A DNA stretch of 32,652 nucleotides. Source: Opitutia bacterium UBA5964. GTDB taxonomy: Bacteria; Verrucomicrobiota; Verrucomicrobiia; Opitutales; Coraliomargaritaceae. The notes beneath the pieces are model-generated. The model did no database searches. It saw only the letters and a list, made by a program, of their open reading frames with translations, and was not told the DNA's origin. Shown in pieces: positions 10,597 through 20,200 of the stretch. Every line of letters starts with the position of its first letter. Position 1 is the first letter of the stretch. The stretch spans positions 1,907 through 34,558 of the forward strand of contig DJBY01000145.1 in assembly GCA_002430605.1 (NCBI GenBank), in the 5' to 3' direction. Both the position numbers and the translations under genes were made by a program.

Positions 10597-11220
10597 ATGC
10601 ATTATAGAATAAATTTTTTAAGTATGATCGCCTGTGTGGCTCTGTTAGCGGTGCTGCCGGCGCACGCAGATGAGTCGGCGAAGCTGGCAACTACCATGGA
10701 GGCGACCCTAGATATTATGTATCTGGATGCTTATAAGGACTATACGAGTGCGCAGCGGCAAGATGCGGTTCGAGAAATCGTTAACAATAAGTATGATCTG
10801 GAGGTGCTTATTCGTCGTGCGATGGCGCGTAACTGGAGTTTGTTGACGGCTGATGAGCAGATGCAGGTTAGAAATCTCATAGATCAGTTAATCGTGAAGA
10901 GTTTTGTGGAGGGCATGACAGGCAAAGAGCGGCCGATCTTGGGCTGTGGAGCTGTCATTGAAGTGTCTAGTAAACGTATAGAAGTACCGGTCGTTATTAG
11001 CTTTCCCAGCGGTAAAACTTTCAATGTGCTGTATCGCTTTGGCCGTTTGCAGACAGGCTGGCAGATCTATGATATTGTGGCTGAGGAGATCAGTATTGTG
11101 TCGAATTATCGCCAGCAGTTTGATGATCACTTTCGTAAGGAAAATGGCGCACAATTAATCGAGAAATTAGAAAAACTTTTAAAAGAGGAGGGATTGGATG
11201 CATCAACGATCACATTATAA
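10597..11220 (+). CDS. mlaC: Periplasmic phospholipid-binding protein MlaC
   Basis: MlaC shuttles phospholipid across the periplasm between MlaD and the outer-membrane MlaA complex. The 207-residue product starts with a clear Sec signal peptide: hydrophobic core 8-21, cleavage probably after AHA (22-24). The mature part follows the MlaC/Ttg2D pattern of helices then beta strands (VREIVNNKYDLEVLIRRAM, NLIDQLIVKSFVEGM, FNVLYRFGRLQTGWQIYDIV, ISIVSNYRQQFDDHF). The YDIVAEEISIVSNYR part is the most recognisable, matching the family's 'yDv...GiSlv.nyR' region. The gene begins 3 bp after mlaD and overlaps mlaA by 23 bases. I assign it from these motifs and operon position together. Confidence 0.92.
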   Translation: MHYRINFLSMIACVALLAVLPAHADESAKLATTMEATLDIMYLDAYKDYTSAQRQDAVREIVNNKYDLEVLIRRAMARNWSLLTADEQMQVRNLIDQLIVKSFVEGMTGKERPILGCGAVIEVSSKRIEVPVVISFPSGKTFNVLYRFGRLQTGWQIYDIVAEEISIVSNYRQQFDDHFRKENGAQLIEKLEKLLKEEGLDASTITL

Positions 11221-11959
11221 ACGTACGTTTCTGCAGTATTGTGCGTTCGGGCTAACTTTATGCGTGAGCCTGAGTGCTGGATTGGCAGAGGATGACTTTC
11301 TCACCGAGGAAGAACTTTACGGCGATTTTGAAGAAGAGCCGACTGTGGTGCGTGACCCGCTGGAGTCAGTGAACCGACTGACGTTTAAGTTCAATGACTT
11401 CATCTATATGAATGTGGTGAAACATATCGCCAAGGGCTATCAGAAGGTGACTCCTGACCCTGTGGAGCGTGGCGCATCGAATTTCTTTAAGAACTTAGGC
11501 TATCCGGTGCGTCTGGTGGGGAACCTTTTACAAGGTCGCATGAAGGGCGCGTGGCTCGAGACTGAGCGTTTTGCCGTGAATACTACCTTGGGCGTCGTCG
11601 GTGTGTTTCCTGCCGCGAATCGATTTGAACGTTTGCAGCCGCTTGAGTCTGAAGACATGGGGCAAGCCTTTGGAGCCTGGGGAATTGGTGAGGGGCCTTA
11701 TCTGGTGCTGCCGCTGTTGGGACCTTCAAACGTGCGGGATCTGGTTGGTTTCGTGGGAGACCGAGCTGTCAATCCCTTGAAAAAGCCTTATAGCGTGATT
11801 GGCGGTGACGTACAGACCGCGTTTGGTGTGACTGAGTTTGTGGTCAAGAGTCCAACTTTAATGCGCATTTACACGCAGATGAAGGACGGAGCGGTAGATC
11901 CTTATAGCTCGATGAAAAATGGCTATTCGCAAATGCGCCGTGCAATGATTGAGGAGTAG
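11198..11959 (+). CDS. mlaA: MlaA (VacJ) outer-membrane phospholipid-removal protein
   Basis: MlaA sits in the inner leaflet of the outer membrane and extracts misplaced phospholipid from the outer leaflet for MlaC. The 253-residue product contains the family signature DPLESVNRLTFKFND (53-67), then RGASNFFKNLGYPVRLVGNLLQG, FAVNTTLGVVG and GEGPYLVLPLLGPSNVRD. Most MlaA proteins are lipoproteins. Here the signal peptide (about 8-30, ending SAGLA) has no acceptable lipobox: the cysteines (15, 22) follow Y and L, not a small residue. The start is well supported: GAGGAGGG at 11185-11192, inside mlaC, is the best ribosome binding site in the operon. Having mlaA in the mla operon differs from E. coli, where it is unlinked. 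It ends 16 bp from the convergent DUF983 gene. Confidence 0.93.
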   Translation: MHQRSHYKRTFLQYCAFGLTLCVSLSAGLAEDDFLTEEELYGDFEEEPTVVRDPLESVNRLTFKFNDFIYMNVVKHIAKGYQKVTPDPVERGASNFFKNLGYPVRLVGNLLQGRMKGAWLETERFAVNTTLGVVGVFPAANRFERLQPLESEDMGQAFGAWGIGEGPYLVLPLLGPSNVRDLVGFVGDRAVNPLKKPYSVIGGDVQTAFGVTEFVVKSPTLMRIYTQMKDGAVDPYSSMKNGYSQMRRAMIEE

Positions 11960-11975
11960 TCGCGTTGGAAGCCAA

Positions 11976-12428
11976 TCATTGTTTCGTGCGGGTGCGTCGC
12001 TCTTCCTCGAAAGAGAGATCATCGCAGTCTTCTGTCCGGTTGGCATGTAGCTCGTCGGGTAGGCAAACATAGTAGATCATCAACCAGCAGCTCCAGCTGA
12101 AGCGGTAGAGCAGCACTGGTAGTAATAGAGCCCCAGTGAAGGCAATTACCAAAGCGAGCTTGATGGCAATGTAACCGAAGAAGCCCAGCAGCAGGGTCGG
12201 TAACACAAAGGTAAAGACCGCGACTCCGTAATTGATACAAAGCGGGCCGAGATAGTAACCGTCGCCGCGCTCGAGTCGCATGCCGCACTCTGGGCAATAA
12301 CGATGGATGCGCAGACGGGTTTTGAATAGCTTAGCCTGGCCGCAGTTGGGGCACTCGCAGCGTAATCCGCGCACCAGTAACTGGCGACGTGTGACGTTAG
12401 GGGTTGGCTGAAGCTGAAGATCATGCAT
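11976..12428 (-). CDS. DUF983 family small membrane protein with zinc ribbon
   Basis: The 150-residue product has two CxxC knuckles, CPNC (26-29) and CPEC (45-48), forming a probable zinc ribbon. RLERGDGYYLGPLCINYGVA follows, which is characteristic of DUF983. Two hydrophobic helices come next (about 67-87 and 89-110) and perhaps a third short one. The C-terminal tail is charged. Members are widespread in proteobacteria and other Gram-negatives, but their function is unknown to me. It is the last gene of a minus-strand set sufE-tatD-DUF983 and starts 16 bp after tatD. ATG at 12428 is used; another ATG four bases away is out of frame. Family identity is well supported; function is not. Confidence 0.85.
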   Translation of the reverse strand: MHDLQLQPTPNVTRRQLLVRGLRCECPNCGQAKLFKTRLRIHRYCPECGMRLERGDGYYLGPLCINYGVAVFTFVLPTLLLGFFGYIAIKLALVIAFTGALLLPVLLYRFSWSCWLMIYYVCLPDELHANRTEDCDDLSFEEERRTRTKQ

Positions 12429-12444
12429 GGCGTATTCGGCGGCT

Positions 12445-13248
12445 CTAGCTGAGGAAATAGCTTTCGAAATTGCTGGCGACTTGTTGTCTCAGCGATTCGA
12501 TCGGTGTGGCGCGAAGATGTGCAATGGCGGTATAGCCATCAATTAAAGTGGCAGGATGTGTCATGGCTTGTCCTGTTTCTGATGGTGGGAGATCGAAGCT
12601 CCGCAGTCCCTTTGGTGGTAGCATGGCGGGCGCATCGGTTTCGATCAGTAGTCGCTCCGCTGGCACGGCGCAAATACGTTCAGGCGCTTTCGGTTTTCCG
12701 GTTCTGAGTTGTCCGGCGTTGAACGAGAAATAGGCACCAAGCTCAACCAGCTCAGGGATCAATTCGACCGGACCATTATAGGCGTGGAGGTGAAAGCCGC
12801 GCTTGGGCAGTGGCTCGCGGCGTAGTGTTTCCATTAGCGGGCCGATCGCTTTAAGGCAGTGGATCGAGACTGGCAGATTGCGTTGGGTGGCTTGAGCGAG
12901 TTGCCAGCGAAAGGCGGCCTGTTGACGCTCGAGGTCGTACCCTTCGCTCGACTGATCTAGGCCCACCTCGCCGATGACTCGCGCGCCGCTATCCAGTGCG
13001 TCTAGGAATTGTCCCTGCCAGTCAGTTGGTGCGTCGTTCACTTCCCACGGGTGCATACCAATCGCGGGAATCATGTGTGGCTCTGATTTTGCGAGTTCCA
13101 GAACTGCGGGCCAATCGGTGGGAGAGGTGCCGTTGACGACGGCATACTTCAGGTCGATCTCGCGTAGGCGAGGATCGATCGCTGCTCGATGCGCCCTCAG
13201 GGCTGGATCGGCCATGTGGTTGTGTGCGTCATAGAGTGGAGCGGCCAT
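12445..13248 (-). CDS. TatD-family metal-dependent hydrolase/deoxyribonuclease
   Basis: TatD-family enzymes are TIM-barrel metallohydrolases; several are 3'-5' DNA exonucleases acting in repair or DNA turnover. The 267-residue product has the family length and ligands: DAHNH (7-11), IGEVGLD (91-97, Glu93), SIHC (127-130, His129), FHLHAYNG (151-158, His154 in the place of the usual FHCFSG histidine) and IETDAP (201-206, Asp204). The start at ATG 13248 gives the normal beginning. It lies 53 bp downstream of sufE and 16 bp upstream of the DUF983 gene, all on the minus strand. TatD, YcfH and YjjV subgroups cannot be separated by eye, so I give no symbol. Confidence 0.88.
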   Translation of the reverse strand: MAAPLYDAHNHMADPALRAHRAAIDPRLREIDLKYAVVNGTSPTDWPAVLELAKSEPHMIPAIGMHPWEVNDAPTDWQGQFLDALDSGARVIGEVGLDQSSEGYDLERQQAAFRWQLAQATQRNLPVSIHCLKAIGPLMETLRREPLPKRGFHLHAYNGPVELIPELVELGAYFSFNAGQLRTGKPKAPERICAVPAERLLIETDAPAMLPPKGLRSFDLPPSETGQAMTHPATLIDGYTAIAHLRATPIESLRQQVASNFESYFLS

Positions 13249-13301
13249 TTTAAGTGCGACGCGTTGGTAATCGGGAAACGGATACGTGTGCTTCTACGTC
13301 C

Positions 13302-13721
13302 TTACGAGTCTGCCAGACAGGATTGTGCGAAACGTTGGATCGACTCGACGATACGACTCAAGCCATTGCGTCGATTTGGGGAAAGGTGCTGTGTGATACC
13401 AACTTCGCCGAGGAATTCAGCATCTGCCGCAATGATTTCTTCAGGCTTCGCATCGCTGTAGAAGTTGCACAGTAGTTCGGCGATTCCTTTCACGATTGCT
13501 GAGTCAGACTCAGAGCGAAACGAGCACAAGCCATCCTTAAATGCGGGCACGACCCAGAGCTGCGACATACAGCCTTCGATTTTAAAGCTATCAATGCGCA
13601 GGTCTTCGGTTAGCCCTGCAGCCCTTTTGCCGCGATCAACGATATAGCCGAGGCGTTCGTAGGCGTCGGGAATCAAGGTGATCTCTTCGACGAGCGCGTC
13701 TTGTTTTTCTTTTAAGGTCAT
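13302..13721 (-). CDS. sufE: SufE-type cysteine desulfuration protein
   Basis: SufE accepts sulfur from the cysteine desulfurase SufS on a conserved cysteine and passes it to the SufBCD scaffold for Fe-S cluster assembly. With start ATG at 13721 the product is 139 residues, matching the family. Signatures are TLKEKQDALVEEITLIPDAYERLGYIVDRG at the N-terminus, the active-site loop IEGCMSQLWV (49-58, Cys51) and the central DSAIVKGIAELLCNFYSDAKPEEI. An upstream start at 13754 would add 11 residues, MLTCYSPFLEI, that look unlike the family. No sufS or sufBCD is in the window, so it is an unlinked sufE. It is probably the first gene of sufE-tatD-DUF983. Confidence 0.92.
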   Translation of the reverse strand: MTLKEKQDALVEEITLIPDAYERLGYIVDRGKRAAGLTEDLRIDSFKIEGCMSQLWVVPAFKDGLCSFRSESDSAIVKGIAELLCNFYSDAKPEEIIAADAEFLGEVGITQHLSPNRRNGLSRIVESIQRFAQSCLADS

Positions 13722-13860
13722 GATTTCTAAGAATGGTGAGTAACAAGTAAGCATTTAGAAAATTGATGCGAGCCATTTGTGGACGGCGATCGTTGCATCT
13801 GAGAAGCAACGGGTCCCTAATGGAGGGGGGCTTGTTTCAGCAATTGACCGCGACAGGAGG

Positions 13861-13877
13861 GTGGGCGACTCGCCCAC
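13861..13877. repeat. Perfect 17-bp palindromic hairpin in the sufE-eno gap
   Basis: GTGGGCGA (13861-13868) and TCGCCCAC (13870-13877) flank one central base. It is part of a stretch from 13850 to 13882 that resembles a repeat at 27948-27976 (shared GCGACAGGA, GGT and ATTCG). No T-run follows, so it is not an obvious terminator. Confidence 0.6.
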
Positions 13878-13896
13878 ATTCGTCTTGTATTACTGC

Positions 13897-13924
13897 AAAG
13901 GAGGGCGAGTTGACTCGCTCCTTT
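13897..13924. repeat. Second hairpin in the sufE-eno gap
   Basis: AAAGGAG (13897-13903) pairs with 13918-13924, and CGAG (13906-13909) pairs with 13914-13917 around a TTGA loop, leaving a two-base bulge. It follows the 17-bp palindrome by 19 bp and lies just beyond the eno terminator. The pair of hairpins looks like a small dispersed intergenic element. Confidence 0.5.
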
Positions 13925-13948
13925 AACCACTAATCGACGATGGACCTT

Positions 13949-13979
13949 AAAAAAGCCCGACGGATAACCGTCGGGCTTT
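13949..13979 (-). terminator. Intrinsic terminator of eno
   Basis: A perfect 12-bp stem (13952-13963 with 13968-13979) closes a four-base loop. On the minus strand it is followed by a run of six T (complement of 13949-13954). It lies 25 bp after the eno stop codon. Confidence 0.93.
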
Positions 13980-14003
13980 GTGGTAATTCGATGTAAGGGT
14001 CGC

Positions 14004-15284
14004 TTACAGTGTGCCAGCGTAAACCGCGTTTTCGCCCAGCTCTTCTTCGATGCGAAGAAGTTGGTTATACTTCGCGATACGGTCGGAACGGCTCATGGAA
14101 CCTGTCTTGATCTGTCCAGCATTCGTCGCAACCGCAATGTCCGCGATGGTGACGTCTTCTGTTTCACCGGAACGGTGAGAGATCACAGAGTTATAACCGT
14201 TGACCTTGCCGAGCTCGATTGCTTCGAGTGTTTCGGTGAGTGTGCCGATTTGGTTGACCTTAATGAGGATCGAGTTGGCTACGCCGAGATCGATACCCTT
14301 TTGCAGGAACTTAACGTTGGTGACAAAAAGATCGTCGCCGACGAGCTGCACCTTGTCGCCGATCGCATCTGTGAGAGCTTTCCAGCCGTCCCAGTCGTTT
14401 TCGTCGCAGCCGTCTTCGATCGAGTCGATTGGATATTTCTCAGAGAGCTCTTGCAGGTAGGCTGCTTGCTCTGCGGAGTTGCGCTTTGCGCCGCCTTCGC
14501 CTTCGAACTTAGAGTAGTCGTAAACGCCGTTTTCGAAGAACTCAGAGGCAGCGCAGTCGAGTGCGAATGTAATGTCGCTGCCGACTTTGTAGCCTGCTGC
14601 CTCAACTGCCATAGTCAATGTGTCGAGTGCATCTTCTGTGCTTTCGAACTTGGGAGCGAAACCACCTTCGTCACCAACCGCTGTACTTAGGCCACGATCG
14701 TGGAGAACCTTCTTGAGGCTGTGGAAGCACTCAGAACCCATGCGGACTGCTTCACTGAATGTTGCTGCGCCGATTGGGCGGATCATAAACTCTTGGAACG
14801 CTATAGGTGCGTCAGAGTGAGAACCACCGTTGATGACGTTCATCATTGGCACTGGTAGAACCTTTGCGTTGGGTCCGCCGATGTATTTGTATAGAGGAAG
14901 TCCAAGTGCGTCAGCTGCTGCGTGTGCAACTGCAAGGGAGACACCGAGCATGGCGTTGGCGCCGAGCTTTGACTTGTTGGCAGTGCCGTCGAGCTCCAGC
15001 ATGATCTTGTCGATCGTGAGCTGATCGCAAGCATCGAAACCGATCAGTTCGGGAGCGATGATGTTGTCAACATTGTCAACGGCCTTGAGGACGCCCTTGC
15101 CGAGGTAGCGAGTTTTGTCACCATCACGAAGCTCTACAGCTTCGTGCTCACCTGTACTAGCGCCAGATGGGACGGCTGCGCGGCCGACGATGCCGGACTC
15201 GAGTTCGACGTCGACTTCAATAGTAGGATTGCCACGCGAATCAATAATTTCGCGAGCGCGGATGTCTGTGATGATTGTGCTCAT
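14004..15284 (-). CDS. eno: Enolase
   Basis: Enolase interconverts 2-phosphoglycerate and phosphoenolpyruvate in glycolysis and is also a part of the RNA degradosome in some bacteria. The 426-residue product has the usual bacterial length. It shows IDSRGNPTIEVDV (15-27), the mobile loop PSGASTGEHEAVELRDGD (39-56), GVSLAVAHA, the metal-ligand region LVGDDLFVTN and SHRSGETED (369-377). ATG at 15284 gives the canonical MSTIITDIRAREIIDSRG start. The gene is monocistronic: a terminator for the preceding YfgM-like gene lies upstream and its own lies downstream. The upstream gap contains a TTGACA on the coding strand (about 15387-15392) that could be a -35 box, but I see no convincing -10 partner. 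Confidence 0.97.
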   Translation of the reverse strand: MSTIITDIRAREIIDSRGNPTIEVDVELESGIVGRAAVPSGASTGEHEAVELRDGDKTRYLGKGVLKAVDNVDNIIAPELIGFDACDQLTIDKIMLELDGTANKSKLGANAMLGVSLAVAHAAADALGLPLYKYIGGPNAKVLPVPMMNVINGGSHSDAPIAFQEFMIRPIGAATFSEAVRMGSECFHSLKKVLHDRGLSTAVGDEGGFAPKFESTEDALDTLTMAVEAAGYKVGSDITFALDCAASEFFENGVYDYSKFEGEGGAKRNSAEQAAYLQELSEKYPIDSIEDGCDENDWDGWKALTDAIGDKVQLVGDDLFVTNVKFLQKGIDLGVANSILIKVNQIGTLTETLEAIELGKVNGYNSVISHRSGETEDVTIADIAVATNAGQIKTGSMSRSDRIAKYNQLLRIEEELGENAVYAGTL

Positions 15285-15501
15285 AATAAAGCGATAATTT
15301 TCTAGGTGAGATGAATGCGCTGCCTCCGTTTAATCAGTCTAAGCGGATAATCGGACAGTGCGATAGTGGTTGTGTACTCTGCAGCGGGACTGTCAATGCT
15401 TCCTCAATCAGACTGCTTCATGATCGGGGAATGCGTGACTAATCGATAAGCCTCTTATTTAATTTATTTAATTTGGATCTGGGATGGTGCCTGTAGGCAT
15501 C

Positions 15502-15533
15502 AAAAACGCACAGCCGTGAATGCCTGTGCGTTT
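15502..15533 (-). terminator. Intrinsic terminator of the purU/YfgM-like unit
   Basis: A 10-bp stem (15504-15513 with 15524-15533) closes a 10-base loop. On the minus strand it is followed by five T. It begins 27 bp past the stop codon at 15561. Confidence 0.88.
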
Positions 15534-15560
15534 GGAAAAGTCGGTTTATCGAGCGACTGA

Positions 15561-16247
15561 CTACTGTGCTTGTTGCTGGTAGTAGCTGAGGCGCTGTTGC
15601 CATTGACCAGCCAGTGGTGAGGCGTTGATTTGCGCTGCGAAGCTTTCAAATTCTGCGGTGCGACCTGCGGTGTCGGCTTCGACTGCGAGGTGATACGCGG
15701 CTTCGGCGCGTACCGCTTCGGCGAGGCTGCCGTCAGCAGTAATGGCATTGAGCTTGGCGAGGCCTTCGTCGGTGCTGCCGGTTTGGTAGAGTGCGAAAGC
15801 TTGTCCGAGCTGAGCGCGACCCGCGAGTGTCGGCTCTTCAAGTGCGGCGGCGGCCAAATTGTAGAATTCGAGGGCTTTCTCGTATTCTTCAGCAGTGTAT
15901 GCGGCATCAGCGGTGCTGAGTGCGGCAAATCCGCCAAGCTCTTTGTTGCTATTGGCTTTGGCGAAGTCTGCGAGCGCTTCGCTTGCGTTGGCTTCAGCAT
16001 ATTCGGCTTGGAGCGCCATTTCTGAGCGGTCCTTGAAGATGCGCATGCTCTGGTAACCAGCGACAACGAGTAGCAGCACAGTGATGCAGCCAATAAGGAA
16101 GCCCTTGTTCTCCATCCAGTAGATGCTGACACGGTCTTCGAAAGAGATATCTACAGAGTCTTCGAGGTCGATGAGGTGACGCTCGTCGACGACGTCGTCT
16201 TCGGGCATGAGAGGGTTTTTGTGTTTCTTTTTTGGTGGGTGATTCAT
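15561..16247 (-). CDS. YfgM-like membrane-anchored tetratricopeptide protein
   Basis: The 228-residue product has a charged cytoplasmic N-terminus (1-48, with KKKHK at 7-10 and an acidic stretch after it). A single transmembrane helix follows (about 50-66, FLIGCITVLLLVVAGY), then a periplasmic region of TPR-like helices (about 78-225; for example GGFAALSTADAAYTAEEYEKALEFY and LAGRAQLGQAFALYQTG). This arrangement matches the YfgM/TPR_21 family; E. coli YfgM is an ancillary SecYEG- and chaperone-associated protein. The N-terminal tail is longer than in E. coli YfgM. It follows purU by 36 bp on the minus strand and ends at a clear terminator. YfgM often sits next to bamB and der, but neither is present, so the functional assignment is tentative. 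Confidence 0.75.
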   Translation of the reverse strand: MNHPPKKKHKNPLMPEDDVVDERHLIDLEDSVDISFEDRVSIYWMENKGFLIGCITVLLLVVAGYQSMRIFKDRSEMALQAEYAEANASEALADFAKANSNKELGGFAALSTADAAYTAEEYEKALEFYNLAAAALEEPTLAGRAQLGQAFALYQTGSTDEGLAKLNAITADGSLAEAVRAEAAYHLAVEADTAGRTAEFESFAAQINASPLAGQWQQRLSYYQQQAQ

Positions 16248-16283
16248 AACAAAGTGAAAGTAGTGGTCAGAGTGAAAGTGTGC

Positions 16284-17135
<852 letters not shown>

Positions 17136-17155
17136 TTGTGAAGAGTTTGATTCAT

Positions 17156-17217
17156 CCTCTTAATCGTAATCATACTCTCCTGTCTATGTTGGGATTATGA
17201 GTCAGAGTATTAAGAGG
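17156..17217. repeat. Interrupted inverted repeat between carB and purU
   Basis: CCTCTTA (17156-17162) pairs with TAAGAGG (17211-17217), and ATACTCT (17172-17178) pairs with AGAGTAT (17204-17210). A 9-base bulge sits on one side and the loop is 25 bases. It fills most of the 87-bp gap. No T-run follows on the minus strand, so it may be an RNA-processing or regulatory structure, or chance. Confidence 0.4.
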
Positions 17218-17222
17218 CGAAG

Positions 17223-20200
17223 TTAGCGCGGATTGGCTTCTTGGCTGTAAGACTGAATCGAACGCACCTCGTAGCCCTTTTCGCGGAGCGACTTGATGCC
17301 TTCAACTGCTGCGGAGGCTGCGGAGATCGTCGTCATGATGCAGATGTTGTGCTTTACGGCTTCGGTGCGGATCATGTTCTCGTTTTGGCGAGGGACGGTG
17401 CCTTGTGGCGTGTTGACGATCAGCGAAACCTTGTTGTTCTTGATCAAATCGATCACGTTCGGACGACCTTCACTGAGGCGGCACACGTGCTTCACATCAA
17501 TGCCGTTGGCACGAAACAGTTTGCCTGTGCCTGCGGTGGCGATGATGCCGAAGCCGAGCTCACTGAGTCCGCGGGCGATTTCGACGGCGCGCTCTTTGTC
17601 GTAGTCTTTCACGCTGATGAAGACGTCGCCCGAGTCGGGCAGTGCGGGCTTCGCCGCCATTTGTGATTTTGCAAAAGCAACACCGAGATCTTTATCAAGC
17701 CCCATGACCTCGCCAGTCGAGCGCATTTCTGGGCTCAACATGACCGAAGCGCCAGGAAAGCGGTTGAATGGGAACACGGATTCTTTGACTGCCCAGTAGG
17801 GGGGGATGATTTCTTTGGTGAAGCCGAGGTCTGTGAGCTTTTCACCGGCCATGATGCGGGCAGCCAGCTTCGCGAGAGGCACGCCGATCGCCTTGGAGAC
17901 GAATGGCACAGTGCGAGAAGCACGTGGATTGACTTCAATGATGTAAAGCTCGTCGTCCTTGATCGCGTATTGCACGTTCATTAGGCCGACCACTTCGAGT
18001 TCCTTCGCAAGTGCGTAGGTGGCTTGGCGGACGGCATCGAGTATCTCTTTGGAGAGCGTGTGTGGTGGCATGACCATGGTCGCATCGCCAGAGTGCACCC
18101 CTGCGAATTCAACGTGTTGCAGCATGCCACCGATCACGGTTGTTTCGCCGTCGGAGATGCAGTCCACATCCAGCTCGTAAGCATCTTCGAGGAACTTATC
18201 GAGTAGCACTGGAGTGCCAGGGGCGACGTCGAACACTTCGCGTACGATCTTCTTCATTTCGTCCATGTCATATACGATGAACATGCCGCGTCCACCAAGG
18301 ACAAAGGATGGGCGAAGGAGGATCGGGAAGCCAATCTCACCGGCGAGTTCGTAGGCCTCCTCCAGAGAATTCGCGATACGGTTCTCTGGTTGCTTGAGGC
18401 CGACGCGGTCGAGGATGTCGCGAAACAGCTTACGGTCTTCCGCTGCGTCGATCATCGAAGGCGATGTGCCGATGATGTTCACGCCGTGCGCTTCGAGTTC
18501 GGTTGCGAGGTTCAGTGGTGTTTGACCGCCGAATTGGACGATCACACCGTCGCAGCCCGACTGTGTATAAATTTCGAGAACGTCTTCGAGTGTGAGTGGT
18601 TCGAAAAAGAGCTTGTCGGATGTATCGTAGTCAGTTGAAACTGTTTCCGGATTCGAGTTGACCATGATTGTTTCGTAGCCTGCCTCGCGAAGCGCGAAGG
18701 AGGCGTGCACACAGCAGTAATCGAACTCGATGCCTTGGCCGATGCGATTCGGTCCCCCGCCGAGAATCATGATCTTCTTCTTGTCGCTTTTTACGATTTC
18801 GTTTTCAGAACCGTAGGAGGAGTAGTAATAAGGCGTGAACGCTTCGAACTCTGCCGCACAGGTATCAACCAAGCGGAAGTTGGTCAGCACGCCGAGCTTT
18901 TCGCGGCGTTTGCGCACGGCTTGGCGATTGGAATTAACCAGGTCGGCAATCAATGCATCACTGAAGCCTGCTTCCTTGGAAGTCTTCATGAGCTCAGTAT
19001 CGAGCTTCGCGAGGCTACTTTTACGTAGGTCGCCTTCAATTTCAACGAGCTCACGGAGCTGGCTGATGAACCAAGGGTCGATGGCGCAAGTGTCGAAGAT
19101 TTCTTCATCGGTCATGCCGTTGAGGAATGCATGACGGAGCCAGAAGACACGTTCGCAAGTTGGGATCGCAATGCCTTGGCGAACTGCCTGCATGTCGGTG
19201 ATCTTTTCTTCGAACTTAGCTGGACCAACAAAGCCTTTGGCGCCGATTTCGAGTGAGCGTAGGGCTTTTTGGAACGATTCCTTAAAGGTGCGACCAATTG
19301 CCATCGCTTCACCGACGGACTTCATCGCAGAAGTGAGAGTGGTGTCGGCTCCAGGGAATTTCTCGAATGTGAAGCGAGGGATCTTAGTGACGACATAGTC
19401 GATCGTCGGCTCAAAGCTGGCCGGTGTCTTGCGGGTGATGTCGTTCTGAAGTTCATCGAGGCTGTAACCAACTGCGAGCTTGGCAGCGATCTTCGCGATC
19501 GGAAAGCCTGTGGCCTTCGATGCGAGTGCGGAGCTGCGAGAGACACGTGGGTTCATCTCGATCACTACCATGCGGCCATTGGCTGGGTTGACGGAGAATT
19601 GGATATTGGAGCCACCAGTTTCAACGCCGACTTCACGAATACACGCGAAGGATGCGTCGCGCATGAGCTGGTATTCCTTGTCGGTCAGCGTCATCGCAGG
19701 AGCGACAGTAATGGAGTCGCCCGTGTGGACGCCCATGGGGTCAAAATTTTCGATCGAGCAGATGACCACGCACTGATCCTTGCAGTCGCGCATGATTTCC
19801 ATCTCGTATTCCTTCCAGCCCAGTAGGCACTCTTCAACGAGCACTTCAGTGGTGGGAGATAAATCGAGGCCATTTTGCACCATCTTCTCGTATTCTTCGC
19901 GGTTGTAGGCGATGCCACCACCGGAACCACCCAGCGTAAAGCTGGGGCGAATGATAATCGGGAAGTCGCCGATGGTCCTGTCGGCAGCTTCGATCGCTTC
20001 AGCCAGTGTGTGCACCGTTTCTGACTTGGCGACGTCGAGGCCGATCTTAATCATGGCTTGCTTGAAAATGTCACGCGCCTCGCCCTTAATAATGGCTTCT
20101 GGCTTCGCGCCGATCATTTCGACGTTATACTTTTTAAGAATGCCAGCATCATGCAGATCCATCGAAAGATTCAGCCCAGTCTGCCCACCCAGCGTCGGCA

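Noticed and set aside
13850..13924. Possible CRISPR array
   Set aside because: Only two unlike hairpins, no regular repeat-spacer spacing and no cas genes in the window.
15285..15500. Sigma70 promoter for eno built on TTGACA at about 15387-15392
   Set aside because: The -35 box is perfect, but no acceptable -10 lies 16-18 bp downstream on the minus strand, so I did not list it as a feature.
15630..16025. 131-codon frame opposite the YfgM-like gene
   Set aside because: It is antisense to a gene with a clear transmembrane helix and TPR pattern; Cys/Phe/Gly-rich composition marks it as a shadow.
18390..19826. Several long plus-strand frames opposite carB
   Set aside because: CarB on the minus strand is intact and conserved throughout; the opposite frames are shadows of its codon bias.
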